NCBI GenBank assembly: GCA_050084515.1
Contig: CM114273.1
Location: 15,624,001 to 15,688,000 of the forward strand
DNA: 64,000 nt
From: Blasia pusilla
Taxonomy: Eukaryota; Marchantiophyta; Marchantiopsida; Blasiales
Reading direction: 5' to 3'
The notes beneath the pieces are model-generated. The model had not been told where the DNA came from, did not search any database, and saw nothing but the letters and a program-made list of their open reading frames with translations. The position numbers were made by a program, and so were the translations under genes. Numbering within the stretch: position 1 is the first letter of the stretch; the number at the start of each line of letters is the position of its first letter. Shown here in pieces: positions 1-12,582 of this stretch.

Positions 1-3000
1 GCATGCCCGCCATTTACCGGATCCCCGGCACAACACACCGTATTTAATAAACTCATTATCCTATAATTAGATAAATAAAATACAATATTTTCGCACAATT
101 ATAAAATCTTCCCGCTCCTCACCACGTCTGCCAAACGCTGTATGATTGTACCGTCCTCGAAAGCCCATACTTGTGCTTGACATAAGCATTGCGGCGCCAA
201 GATCGAAACCGGGTCGATCGTTCGTTGTATAAGAACATACACTTCCGTGCGAGAGGAACGAACGAATCTTCTATCCTAATGCCGAAGGCGCGGATTTTGC
301 ACTTCGGCACCTGAAGTCATGGGAGGCGAGGGCTGGGGAAGTCGGGGGCCCTAAATAAATGTTTTCGCTATTTTCTTCCAGCGTCATTTGCCGTTAAGAG
401 CTCGCTGGAAAAGGCTCTCGTGCATAAATGTTCCCTTCAAAGGGACCGAAAGCGGATGGGAATAACTAGCTCACGTTGGCCTTTCTTGTATCCGCGACTG
501 CACTTGTCTGTTTTGTTTTCGACATTTCACTTCATTTATTTAAATATTTTTAAAACAATCTAAATTCTGAAATTCTGAAGAACAAATATTAAAACATTTA
601 TGTACAAAAATTATTCTAAGAAATTACTTTAATTCGGAACTTCACCAAGTGTCATTTTGGACTAAAGTCTAACAAACTTATGACGATTCTTGCATTTGAA
701 ACTAGGAAAATATTCATGTTATTATTTGTGTTGGGGGTAAGAATGCTTACGTGTCGTCATTTTTTTTTAAAAGTCGAACCAATGGACACTCGTGCGATGC
801 AAGGATTACTGATGAGTAATTTAAAGTACCCAAACTAATTGAAATAGACTCGTGATCGATCCCAAGTGATTTAAGGACACGTGTATCAATGGGATTGGTT
901 CAAAACACGAGAGTCAAAAGGAGAGGTGTTCAAAAATAAAAAAAAGGCACTCTCTTGTTATAGTAGTATTGATTAGTGATGTTAACCCTTATTTATGAGA
1001 GTTACATGTATGACAAATACTTGTATAGATAGATTTGTATCATTTGGTTTAAATGAAGTATGGTCTCACTTTTAGTGGCATATTCTTTGATTCCATGTTG
1101 ATCTTTTAACTAGTTGCTAGTCTCCTTTCTCAAAAGATATATCTGCAAAATTTTAATAAAATCTGAAAAATTAAAGGAGATGTTAATTAAGGCTTAGTGT
1201 CAAATCATTGAAGGTTGAATATTGAAAGGTGAAATAATGGATTACGTATTCCGTTAAATTTTTTAAAATTTTTTTTTTAACAATAAGTGTTTGGTTTAGG
1301 AGTATGGACTAATATTGATTTTCCTCCTATAATAAATATGATTCTTGAAAATTAGAAAAAGGGAAACTATGAAGATGCACATAAGCATCTCTACAAATCA
1401 ACATTGATTGAAGAATATCTTCCCCATACACATATATATTAGTACTTGTTTGAGTTTAAGTTACGTTAAATTTTATCACATGTCCAAAGATTTATACATA
1501 GTATTTCTTCTTTGGGGATTTCTATGAATATCCAGTAAAATAATCAATGAAGTTTTCTATTCTTAAATATTTCTCCAATTATTGAATTGAGAGTTTTCAC
1601 ATAAGAGTTTTCACTGCGGAAATATTCATTGGAAATAACCAATAGATAAACTTTTCAAGTCAAAGTGTTGTTCTTAGGAATATCCAAAAACAAATGTTTT
1701 GAAAACTAAGTTCCGTAGTTGGAAATTCTTTTCGAGAAATAAACAACCATAAATATTTACGCATCAAATTTGTGTGACTAAAAATATTATTTGGAAAGAT
1801 TGACATAGATATCTTACCATATAAACCCACCAAAATATATTTTTGGAATAGATGTATTTGACATGACTGCCAATATTTGTTTTCCATTGTTGGAATTTCA
1901 TATTTCCTCGTCTTTTTTTTAGAAATATTCATCTCCATTCCTCTACCCATTTGTGACCCAATGCATCTTCCAAATATGAAATTAGTATCGTTGTATTAAT
2001 TTTTTCCATCTCCATTAGTTTTAGTCAAGCAAAAATATGTTTAATAATTAAGATACATATTTTTCAAAGTGAAATTTTTAATTGTGTCTATAGATAGAAT
2101 TGAAGAACATAGGTCAAAAATCCAAAAATTTCAAGCGGGTCAAATAGTCGGGGAATCACAGTGGTAGTGCCTCCTCATTTGTCGAGTTTTTCTCCATACC
2201 TCCATTGAAGCTCAAATTTCAGGACTTTGAACTCCCGGACAAACTATGTCATTTCGTACTTTCGAGATTTGTCATATATTTAATGGTTTGGGCACATTGT
2301 GTTTTCCTATATATCAAATAATGAAGATAGTTTAATACAAGCTTATCATTATTTGTAGATATCTATCTATATTGTAAAGGGACAAAGTAATCTTTATCTT
2401 CTATGTGACAAAAGAATTCCACATGTAAAATGTATGTGGAGGGATGAAAGCGGAGGATAATGCACAAGAGATGACAGGGGAAGGATTGTTTTCATATAAA
2501 GAGAGTTTTTGCTAGTTTTAATTTTTTATTCCAACATTCTCTCCGATTCCATTTTCCCAAGCTCAATTTTTTTTCAATTACGTCTTTTTTTTTCAAAATA
2601 TTTCTTATTAAAATTTTTTGAAAGAAGAGGGAGCTAGAAAATTTTGGTTTCCAATTAAGTAAAAACATGATTTAAAAAAAGGATAAATGGTGCTTTATTT
2701 TTTAACTCATGGATGAAGTTGAAAGTCAAAAAAGGAAAATGGGCGTGCGGAAGATGGAATTGAGGAGGAAAGGCACTTGAGGCGTTTCTTATGTATTAAA
2801 AGGTAAGAGTCAATTTTGTTTTTCATAATGAAGTTGGTGGAATTTCAGGGGCGTAAGTTTCTCAAAGTGAAGGTGGGAATTAAAGATTGGTGGAGGAAGT
2901 GATAATTTTCTTTTCATTTATGGATTTTAGTTCTCTCCTCCCTCATTTCTTCAGCCTGATATCATTATTTTTTTTCAACCTCTATTTTATTTTCTTCAAA

Positions 3001-3022
3001 ATTTTACTTTTGAGATCTTTAA

Positions 3023-3025
<3 letters not shown>
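1..3025. other. AT-rich intergenic stretch, no gene seen
   Basis: No coding exon or conserved domain is visible on either strand. Around 900-985 there is a motif (GAGGTGTTC ... GGCACTCTC) resembling the 5' end of the mini-Helitrons described later, on the minus strand, but both termini are too decayed to place. The rest is AT-rich with homopolymer runs. Confidence 0.6.

Positions 3026-3063
<38 letters not shown>
3026..3063. repeat. (CT)n microsatellite
   Basis: An uninterrupted TC/CT dinucleotide run of about 38 bases lies directly upstream of a SINE-like sequence. The short open frame across it is an artefact of the repeat. Confidence 0.9.
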
Positions 3064-3067
<4 letters not shown>

Positions 3068-3330
3068 AGCGGTAGATGACCAAGAGGTTAGCTGAACAAA
3101 CATAAGGTCCTCTTGAAGAGGTCTTGGGGTTCAACTCTCCCCTTGGATAGTGGGGGGCGGTCTCAACCCCAGGGCAGTGGCGTCCCCTACCTAGGGCATG
3201 GATGGTCTATGTTCGAGAGAGAGAACGTCTTGTGTGTCTTTCATGTGTGTGCCTTGACTATGCTCCAAGGTTAAAAATCTGGATAAGATTCCAGGCCTTC
3301 ACAAAAAAAAAAAAAAAAAAAACAAAAACC
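3064..3330 (+). mobile_element. tRNA-derived SINE with poly(A) tail
   Basis: The first ~80 bases resemble a tRNA: a pol III B box (GGTTCAACTCTCC, 3128-3140) lies about 60 bases downstream of a plausible but weaker A-box region. A non-coding body of about 160 bases follows, then a run of about 20 A residues at 3303-3322. This head-body-poly(A) layout is that of a SINE. I could not identify an unambiguous target duplication; the (CT)n tract abuts the 5' end. It might be a single tRNA pseudogene that was retroposed, but the long body favours a SINE. Confidence 0.6.
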
Positions 3331-5392
3331 AAATCTCATGAGTGAGAACCCCAAATCTAGATGTGAAAGTGTCATGTCGGATGCGATGTCAATTTCACAT
3401 ATGTGGAAGGGGTCCCATAAGCCAGATCGGCTTCCCGTGGACTAAAAATCTACTCTACTCTACTCTCTCTCTCTCTCACACATTGATAGTGGCAAGTGTG
3501 ATGCATACACTTCTCCTACCAAGTTCCATCTTGGAGGAATAGAGATCAAAGAAATTGCATGTTCATTTTTTTCTAGCAAAATGTGTTTTTTTTCAAACTT
3601 CTAGTAAGAACTTCAGTTTTTTTAATACATAGGAAAAACGTGGGAATCACTATCTATGAATTTTTCTATATGTTTGAGAAAAGGAGTTTCAACCATCGAG
3701 GGTATCCAAAATTGGGTTCTCAACGATACAAATTTATTACTATAATAGAATTGCAAAAATAATATATTACTATATATGATAAAATTGGATAATTAATTTA
3801 GTATTAAAGACTGAGAACACTAAATAAAATAAATTTTTTGATGGATATTTATTAATAACAATTTCTATTGTTTTTCCTTAGTCTAACATCTAACCTATCC
3901 GTGTGTCCTCCACTATGTTAATTTCTGATTTGAAGGTGTAATGGATTTATGCCAACAACTAATCCTGAAAGCCTTAACAGCAAGAGTATGAAAGACGTTT
4001 GCTCGGTCGTGACGGGGGAGGCGAACTCCGTCCAAATTTTACGCATGAGCTCTTATGCATAGGCCAGAACGCCGTGACATGGGTAAGGAAATGAGAATCC
4101 CGTAAGCGATTGTTACAAGGAAGACGGGTTTCCTTCCGTGGGTGATCGATCCGGTACATCCGTTGTCGTACCGAGGGAGGACGCGGAAACCGTCGGGGCG
4201 GGAGCCCGGAACGGGAATGCCAGAGAGATCGAGTCGAGATGCGGCGCCACAGGAATTCCAGGAGACAGGGGTTCTTCTACTGAGCTGCATGGAAAGAGCG
4301 AGCGGCAACATCTTAAAGACGTAAAGGGCAGGTAGGCAGCAGTGTTTTGGGATAAGTGAACAAATCTCTGTGCAACGGTACTCTTTTACACCCGCCCAAG
4401 CTGGAGAAAATTAGACCACCTGACGGTTCTTCTAAAGTTCTACGGACTCGGGGCGTCAGTTTCATGTACCGATTAGCGCGGGTAATCGGTATTAGGCGAG
4501 TTCGCCGGGAAAGAGTCCCGGCCGTGGAGAGGACCTCACGCGGTTCTCGTCCCGGCTGGCCTTTCGGCATGTCCCTGGCTGCCTAATAATAATAATAAAG
4601 ACCTTCGCGATCCAGGACCACATTGGCCATGAGATGTGCGAAATGCTAGGAATCGACATTCCGAGGCTTGACGATATGATCGGCCGGGATTTCCATCTGA
4701 GCCGTCCGCCTCGTGGATCTTACGGTGGAGATCTCCTGGAGTTGGGCCGTACGCATCGCGACTGGCGCCCTGGCAGGATCGACCTTTGCGTTCTCTCTCT
4801 CTCTCTCTATCTCCGTCTCCCTCTTTCTCTTTCGCGCGTCGTGTTTCCCGTGAAGTTGAGTAAAATGATTTTCTCCGTATATATTTGGGGACCTTCGGTT
4901 TCCTCGCTACGGATACTGTTACGATCCGCGGGATATTGAGTTTAACTCGATCGTCCTTCTTTCCGCGACCCGGGTTCTGTCTTTGCGCACTCTGGCGTTG
5001 CTCTCTTGCTTGGTGTCCTTCTACTTCTACGGAGTTCTTCAGGTGTTGCGCATCTTGTGGTGTTGACAATTCTGCCTGGGAAGATTTGCAGGTCTATTGC
5101 CGGACGAGAGAGGGGAGGTGCTCGCAGTGGAAGGATTGTCCTTGAGAGAACGGGGTGGCTCTGCCGAGAAGAGGGAGCAAGTTCTAGCAGATCGTGGAGA
5201 AGCTGCCAAGAGTTCTGCATTCCGGTTATTGTCTTGAACAACAATTGCTTTGACAGGGGCGAATTCTTTCTCGACGAGGAGCGTCAAGGACTTGGGAATC
5301 GAAGCTAGAGGAATTCGGGGATACCAGATCACAGTTGGACAGTCGTGGAGGAAATTCAAGTGGTTGCCTATTACTGTGGACGATCTTTATAG
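3331..5392. other. Non-coding; AT-rich then higher-GC flank of the downstream gene
   Basis: Up to about 3,960 the sequence is AT-rich without features. From about 4,000 base composition becomes balanced, with a CTCTCT tract at 4,793-4,808 and an (AAT)n patch near 4,585. Overlapping open frames exist on both strands (up to 177 codons on minus at 4,536-5,069), but none shows a domain or exon boundaries that chain. This is a plausible promoter/5' region of the gene that follows; no start codon could be fixed. Confidence 0.4.
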
Positions 5393-5674
5393 CACAAGCG
5401 GCAGTCCACACCGAGAGAACGACAGACGGCGGGCTTCTTGGAGATTCTTGAAGTTGAAGATCTACTAGGTTCTTCTAGATTTACAGGTTCTTTAGAGAGA
5501 AATTCTCGTATCCAGGACACTTCAGATGAAATTCTACAGCTCTTCATCAAACCAATCGACAGTGATCGCTTTCTCAAGAAAATTGTCGTTTTGGCCCTGC
5601 AATCAAGAGCTCATCTGCCAATTTCCGTCCGTCAGTCGCTTCGACGTCTTACCATCTTCGAAAGAGGCGCGTAG
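5393..5674 (+). CDS. Candidate upstream exon of the PHD-SAP30 gene
   Basis: An open frame starts exactly after an acceptor-like TTTATAG at 5386-5392 and runs to a stop at 5672-5674. The peptide begins HKRQSTPRERQ and is rich in Leu, Glu and Arg (for example FLEILEVEDLL), more protein-like than its surroundings. No donor could be fixed, so if it is an exon it ends before the stop. It lies 150 bases upstream of the zinc-knuckle exon and on the same strand. No domain is recognised. It could instead be a chance frame. Confidence 0.3.
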   Translation, partial: HKRQSTPRERQTAGFLEILEVEDLLGSSRFTGSLERNSRIQDTSDEILQLFIKPIDSDRFLKKIVVLALQSRAHLPISVRQSLRRLTIFERGA

Positions 5675-5822
5675 TATGTTTCTTGAAGATAGGCTGTGAA
5701 TTTGGCAGCATACGTCCAGACCCGGAAAGTCTTCTAGGCGCGGAGTCTTTTCACCAGCTTGGAATCAGAGAACGAATGATCTAAGCTTCTTCTCCAAATT
5801 CGATCAAATGCTCACTTCACAG

Positions 5823-8800
5823 CTCTGCTCCAATCCTCACTGCAAGCGGACATCTCCAGGAGATGGACCGTAAGTTCCTAATAATATAAACTATCGCAGT
5901 TCTTGTTGTCTGAAGAAATTACTCTTGCACGCATCGAGAAATGGTCGAAGGTCAATTGCTGTGTTCGCCTTCAGTCTGTTTCCTAGGCATCTTTGCTTTT
6001 CCTCTCTACGTAAGTTGATTCGCTTGAATTGTACTCTCAAGGCTCTTACACTTGAGAGCAACTTCAACCATCTGGAAGTGCGCGTCTAGGCGGAGGATTT
6101 TGAGAATCTTGTCCGTTCTTCCGAAGTTTCTTCCAAGGTTCTCTCTAAAGCGTCGCAGGTGTTCCGTGATCTTCTGACAGAAATCTGCCTTGGTACAAAT
6201 TCTGCGTAGTATCTGGCGCTAAGTTGAAATGCGAAGAGCCTTCACTGTTGGCCGCCTTCAGATCTGACTTCGTTTGATGTGTTGTGTGTGTGCGAAGGGG
6301 AAGGCAATCTCAGGGCCCTCTATGTATTGCATTCCCTCCAGTAACTTTTCTTTCGCGGACGAGTTTGATTGCAATGCCATCCTTCCCTTCCATTTACTCC
6401 TCTAGATACTTGGACAACCCTTAGAAAGGCTGCTCCGTGGTACACACTGCCACACGTGGAACATTTCTGCCGGTTCGACGAGTGCCGTCGTTCCAATTTC
6501 ACAGGAGACTCGATGCCAAAATTGCGAGCAAGTCCGATTAAGCAGCCATAGTCAGCTAATTTGTGCCACTCATCTATCCATCAGGCGTACCTTATGCCGA
6601 GAGTCGAGGATCGAAGGACCACGAACTTGAAGTGCTTTTCATTGATTGAGCATGTGAAGCTTCAGTCAAGATGGTCTGCACTACCACCTTACACCTGGTG
6701 GTATTGTCAGCTGATTCTGTTTTCAAGTTTCACTTGATAGATTTCTTCCACTCTTAAACATGAAGATGCGCCTCGTCCTCTTCTCTGGCCTAGTGTTCAA
6801 CCAGAATGCCCGTGATCTTTTGATTCAGGTCTGGCCAAATGGTTGAGGTTCTGGTTTCCTGGAGTCGGAAATACTCGTGAGGGCCCTGTTGTAGAAAGAC
6901 GTGAAGGTCTAGTAGCGGGATTGTTCTTTCCGCTTCTGCGGTGGTAATCTTTGATCATTATTGAGATCTTTGGAACCTGCAACGTCAAGGTAAATGACGA
7001 AGCAGTCTGCATTTGTCAAGGTATGACTGGTTGTCGTATGACAGCTTTCTCCGCTTATATGGAACAAGGCCGGCTTTGCAGGTTCGGATTAAGAATCTTG
7101 AACTGCATAGCAAATGTCCCTGGGTTGTCGGATCGACGATTCGTGCATTGGGAGTTCTGTTCTTAGACGCAAACTTCTCTACACGAACTGTGTGATGTGA
7201 CGCGTTAGTTTCACGATCACCACGTCTATACCTCGCCGGGATCCCGGCTGTGCCCGAGCCTTGTTGGCTTCAATCTGGTGGTCTAGTCTGCAGTGCGTCG
7301 ACTCCTTTAAAATTATCGCGCACGATCTGAGTGGCGTAAGGTTTGACTGGCCTTCAGCGAAAGAACGGATGCGTTTCTAATCGATTGGCCTACTTTTCGA
7401 TCGGCAGTTAGAGAACACGGTAATTGTTCCGACCATGACTGGCTCATCTTCTCACCAAGACCTCTTTGCACTCGCGCAGGACTTGTCGTTGGCACGTTCG
7501 TAACTACGGCAGTGAAGAGGAGCCCAAACATGTCACTCTCTGTAATGCCTGCAAGATCAATTTCGATCAGGTTTGTATTCCCGAATCTGCTGGTAGCACG
7601 GACGTACTTCCGGTTAAAATATGCGATGCCCATCGTTTCATCGTGTGCATACATTGATGAAGAGTCCCACGCTTACACCATATTCTTTGTGCCTGCAGGG
7701 AAAATACTGTCCATTCTGCGTGCAGATCTATCGTGAAAAGGACCCCGACAGCTTCGATGGCAAAGAGGTAGTCATTCTCAACAGCTGAAGTGAAAACTTC
7801 GCACGTCACAGGCCTTTTATCGCTGTTCAACGAGTATTCGATGTTTTGTTACATTTTTCCGTCTGCTGGATCAAGTCCCAAATGCCTCTCAGGGTAGCAC
7901 TACATTCTGGCTGATGGTTGAATTGAAAGTTAGAATTATGTACGTCGAGTTTCAAATCGATTCAAAAGAGAATGGATTCTCCCCGCCGCAATCGTCAAGC
8001 CGATCTTTGCTACTACTCTACCATGTTGGTTAATTCCCTCTGGGCGTGTGCATGTTTCTTGCATGAGCATGACGCCTTAAGCACTGCACTGACCGAACCT
8101 GGTCTTGGCTCATTCGTCTCGTGTACATCAACAATGTCATTAGAACCGGCAGCTTGATAGCCTACCTACACACACTAATTTATCCAGCTTTGTAACGTCA
8201 GATCAGTCTTTGAAATTTACTCGGTCACTTCTGTTAGGATCGTCTTCCTTTCGTCCCTCCCCAATAATTATGTCTCGGTCTCTTTGGTCTATTCTTCCTC
8301 TTTGTTTTAGAAAAGATGTCAAATTTCACTGAGCACCCCCGGGCTTGATAACATCTTACAAAACTGTCGTCGCTCTGAACTAACCTTCCAGTTTTCTATC
8401 GTCGTGTGCAGTGGGTGGGTTGTGACAACCGCACTTGTCGGCGATGGGTTCATGTAGATTGTGAGGTGGCGGCGGGCAACAAAGTTGATTCAGCCGCGTT
8501 TTATTTGTGCCCCAGCTGTCGTGAGGTAATTTGCTTTGCCCTCTTTCAGGCTGATACCAGTGTTTTATAAAGCTACCAGTGCTTAAGGAACTCGAGTACT
8601 CGGAATTTTAGTATCTGCATCCGCTTGCCAGGTAGATGTTACCTGCTGATTGCGAAATTCTTCTTGTTATTTCTTGGTTGTATCTGGGAAGTTCACTGAA
8701 AGTCCTAAAGGCTTCCTCTGTTGTGGGGTATCTATCCAGAGTTCAAACCCTGTAAACTAACTTCCTGGGAAATTCGTGACAGAATGCTCAAGAGTTGGGT

Positions 8801-9812
8801 GATAGAAAGCGCCCTGGTCGTCCACCTGCCCAAGATCAATCTGTAGCCACCAATCATTCGAACTCGGACTCCACTCCCATGGTGATTATCTATGGACCGT
8901 CTCTAGTATGTTCGATGCTCTGTTCAAGACAAGATAGTTCAGTCGGTACAGTTGTTGGCCACTTTGAATTATGTACAGCGTTCATCTGCATGCGGCTAAT
9001 GAATTGAAATTTGTTGTCTGTGTTGCAGGATGTCGAGCAGAAACCCAAAGTGTCGTTGTCAATACGAAATTCCAGGAGGCCATTACAGGTGGATCTCTCC
9101 AAACTCGATGTGAGTATAATAAATGTTTCTCAGCTGGTGGCTGTCCTTATTAGCGAAACTTCCATTATCGTTATACGAAGAACTGTTCGCATCACAAAGG
9201 GCAACGCAAGTCTTTCTCGTGGTGAAATTTAAAAGTAACGACTTCCTGATCCTGTTCACAGACTTCGTCTTTGAAGCGGTATCGGCGTGTCTACAATTTA
9301 CGAGAAGTGACAAGTAGTTGCAAGGTAATCACTCAGTAGAGACTGCATAAGCCTCTGATCAGTGCAACGACTGAGTTTCTAACCAAGGTCAAGTCCGGTC
9401 TTCAAGTCATGACATTTAGTATAAGTCTTCGCGTCGGAAGTGATCCTGTAGTTGCCCATTTTAGCGGTTGCAGGCATAAAAGAAAAAACGGTAGAATTGT
9501 CTCACTGAGGGATATTATCATTACTCACTTTCGAGGGTGTATGGGTGTGACAGGAGGAGCTTATTCCAGCAGTTGCTCGCCACTTTGCCGAGCAGGTATG
9601 TTTGCTCTTGGTCACATCCCTCTCTTTCGGCACGTGTCGGTTAGAAGGACTTCCCACAGTCGTACATCTTACATATTTATTATATATGGATGATGCAGGT
9701 CGTAGAAGAGAACGAAACTTTGCTCTCATTCGCATACTTTCTGAAGAAGCAGCAAAATTTTGCAACTTCAAATATGGCGCAGCATCGCATACCACGCACA
9801 GCGGCCAAATGA
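5823..9812 (+). CDS. PHD-finger / SAP30-like (Sin3-binding) chromatin protein, 3' part of gene
   Basis: Eight exons chain in phase through GT-AG introns: 7480-7570, 7699-7767, 8412-8525, 8783-8881, 9029-9109, 9262-9324, 9554-9595 and 9699-9812 (TGA). A likely earlier exon, 5823-5869, ends in the phase that 7480 needs. Domains in order: a GATA-like Cys pair set (LCSNPHCK, then LCNACK); a PHD-type finger (KYCPFC, WVGCDN, RRWVHVDC, LCPSC); an AT-hook-like KRPGRPP; and a C-terminal SAP30 domain (VDLSKL, SLKRYRRVYNL, EELIPAVARHF, ETLLSFAYFLK). SAP30 binds the PAH3/HID region of Sin3 in histone-deacetylase complexes, so the protein probably links a histone mark or DNA to Sin3/HDAC repression in the nucleus. 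The SAP30 match is strong by eye (human SAP30 has LRRYKRHFKL and a similar tail). About 223 C-terminal residues are covered. The 5' end is unresolved, and other exons may lie in the 1.6-kb gap before 7480. Confidence 0.75.
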
Positions 9813-10036
9813 TGATCTTGTAGAGCTTATTTAACGCCTTTGCCTGTGCTCCTTCCTACTGACTCTCGTGCGTTTTTTTAGCGTTTGTCACTGCTAAGGA
9901 GTACAAGCATAGACTAGAAATATTTTCGGAGGCGAAGTAGTTGGGTCAGTTTTGTGTAAAGTGCCTGTGATCACCCTTTCACTATTTCAAAATGCCTCAC
10001 ATCAAGTGCTCCTACAGTCAACTGGGATCGCTGCAG

Positions 10037-12582
10037 GCGACCACATTACGTGAAGTGGGCCCAACGCTGTGTTCGTCTGTACAGTGTGTTCAGCCACCAG
10101 GGTTCCACGAACTGTCGCGATTTCAGTTGCGGTCTAGAGGCAGGTTTATTTGTAACATGAGTAGGAGACAACTTAATTTCTTCCCATTTGTTTAGCGACG
10201 TTATTTTGCGGATTTGACAACTTTTTTGTAAAACACAGCTCACGTTTTCTTCTTACTCGGCCAAGTATTTTGCGTTCTATTTTGTCAGTGTGATGTGATG
10301 CATATCCTCCCCAAAAGAGGTGTAATAAGTTCTACACAGGAAGTTCGGGAGTTCACGAGTTGATTAGCCAGCGTTATCTCCGGGTTCCATGTTTGACAGC
10401 TTGACTAGCGAGTGGACTGGACTCGATTTTCATGAATTTGTAACTTTCCTCGACTCCACGGTTCCAGAATGTTACTACCAGAGAACTTCTCTTGATGAGC
10501 TTTTTCTACCTCAACGGATTTCATAGTACTCGACAACCACTCCCAGAATTTCGGTTATAGCATGAATTCCAATTTCCTAAGCAGTTGGGAATATGACTGG
10601 AATTACAGCGAAATATTGGGAGTGTTTCGAAGGGAGAGGCAGGTGTATCGGTTACTCTAGAACACCTGACTGAATCTTAGAGGTGCCTGCTTGTGCAAGC
10701 TCATGGCTGATGACTGTCGTTTGACCTGCTCAAAATTCCACGGTTCCACCCGATACTGCGTGAGCAGTTCGTGCGCGGGTTGTGGAGAGCATTACTTGAA
10801 CGGTAAGTCAATATCGTGGCGGGTAGGCAGCATTTATCTCGATGCCAGTGGAGTTAGTGGACCGACACACGAAATCCTTGTTGGGAGCCATCTGTCACGT
10901 AGTGATCGCTTTCAGTGCGGATTTACTACAGTGAAGAGAGGCTTTATAGGCACTGCTCTTTAGCCTATCCACTGTCGATAGCAAGAAAGGATCCGTATAC
11001 TTTGTGCACGACGGGATTATGGCTGATTCTGTCGAAATATTGAGAAGTGTACCTTGAGGAGATTGTTTCAAGATCCTTGAAACGAAGTCCGCAGTCTACT
11101 CGTAGAGCGTATAACGTCTTCACATTCCTCTCGCCGTAGTTGCCACAAATCAATTATCTGGACTATACCCAGGGAAAGACGGACTTTCGGGCACACGTAG
11201 GAGGATGTTGAACCCAGTCTCTCGACATTCTACACGATGATTAGTTCCTAGGGTAAAGACTCATCGGCCGCTTCGCAGTAAGTTTGTACAACCCGGCTGA
11301 TGTAAGTCCGCCGCAGCACTTTCCGGTTACTTGAAGTCTATCCGTATCTTGAACATCATCCCGACAAATTCGATCTCTTATGGAAACTGATCACATGCCC
11401 GACAAGCCGTAACGAATCTGCGTAGTTTTGGAACAAGCATACTTGCCCTAGTCTTTCTTTCTCCGCTGTCTCTGCTGAGCTCCTTGTTGGCAACCTTTTG
11501 CTAGTATATGCAGAGAACAGTACTGTAACCGCGTATCTGATTGTCGGGATGTACGTCTTCGCCCCCGTGTGAAACTGAAGAATATGTTGTTGCTTACCAA
11601 GAGTAATATACGTGAATCTGGTGGCTTCCGGAGCCGAAGACTATGGGATAGATTAACATGTGTATAGATGGTGCCGGCAGGGTAGCCCTTTCCAGATCTG
11701 TGGAAGTTTATACTGTGGCAACTCATTCGTCCCGGTCGCGAGTTTTGATGCTTGTGGACTTCCCGAGAACAGTTGGTTCAGGAGAGGGCATCCCCGGAGT
11801 GGAGGTGAGCGTTTCTGAACTAATATATGTGCAAAGAAGCAAATTTCGATTGAAGCGCGCTGCGTCAACCTGCACCTAATCACATGTTTGCTACGAATTG
11901 ATGCCTTTTACTTGTGGTGCCATATATTGACCAATGACGTCAAGTGTGAGCAAAACGTCGAGCGGTGGCCTCATTATTAGTCTTCAGACGCTCCAGAGAC
12001 TGTCGTTGCAAGTTAGCTAACAAACGTATGACACGGTGGGTCCCAAGAGTTTTACCTGGGTGAATGGAATCAATTTGCATGCAACAACTTGCACAATTTT
12101 CCGGGTTTGTTTTTCTTACCGCGCTCAGGAATTTTAAGCCATCCATTGCAGGATCCACTCGATCCGAGGCAGCAGGAACGCGCAGACGCATCAACCAGAT
12201 TGCAGATCTATGATTGAGAGCGTGGGTCCCGCAGGTGATAGGTGCACAGTCAAAAGATTCAATCAGCACGCTGCTTGCCTGCCGGCAGCCTGGCTGCGCA
12301 GGTGCGCCCATCAGTGATGAGGTCATTCAAGCCCTTCTTCTCCGGTCTTGTCCTACTCTCTCCTCCCTTGTCCTACTCTGCCTGCATTCGTTACCCGGTT
12401 TGCTGGCCAAATGAAGTTTCAGCCACCGCCATGTATATAGAGAAAGACACCTCTGGGCAGCCTCCTTCATCTATGAGATTCTCTCTCATTTAGCCTTTTA
12501 CAGGTTGGAAGGCGCAGAATGTCGATGCATCTTGCGCACTAGAAGTCGTAGGGAAGCTTTCCAGCCTCCTAGCACAGTGTGA
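10037..12582 (+). CDS. Candidate Cys-rich multi-exon gene, unknown function
   Basis: Six putative exons join in phase with GT-AG borders: 10700-10802, 10916-10994, 11514-11568, 11696-11804, 12235-12301 and 12504-12582 (TGA). They give about 160 residues with several Cys/His pairs (YCVSSSCAGCGEHYLN, YCNRVSDC, ICGSLYCGNSF, DRCTVKRF then HAACLP), suggesting a zinc-binding protein. A further candidate exon, 10037-10143, has RPHYVKWAQRC; an open stretch near 10,385-10,525 may be another, but its splice phases do not join cleanly. The gene lies 0.2-0.9 kb after the stop of the PHD-SAP30 gene on the same strand. I do not recognise the family. Each exon is short enough to arise by chance; the support is the consistent phase chain. 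Confidence 0.4.

Noticed and set aside
2887-3075. Plus frame with a run of Ser-Leu repeats
   Set aside because: Produced by the (CT)n tract.
4536-5069. 177-codon minus-strand open frame, Arg/Glu-rich
   Set aside because: It crosses a CT/GA microsatellite that creates the charged stretch, and overlaps equally long plus frames; no splice or domain support.
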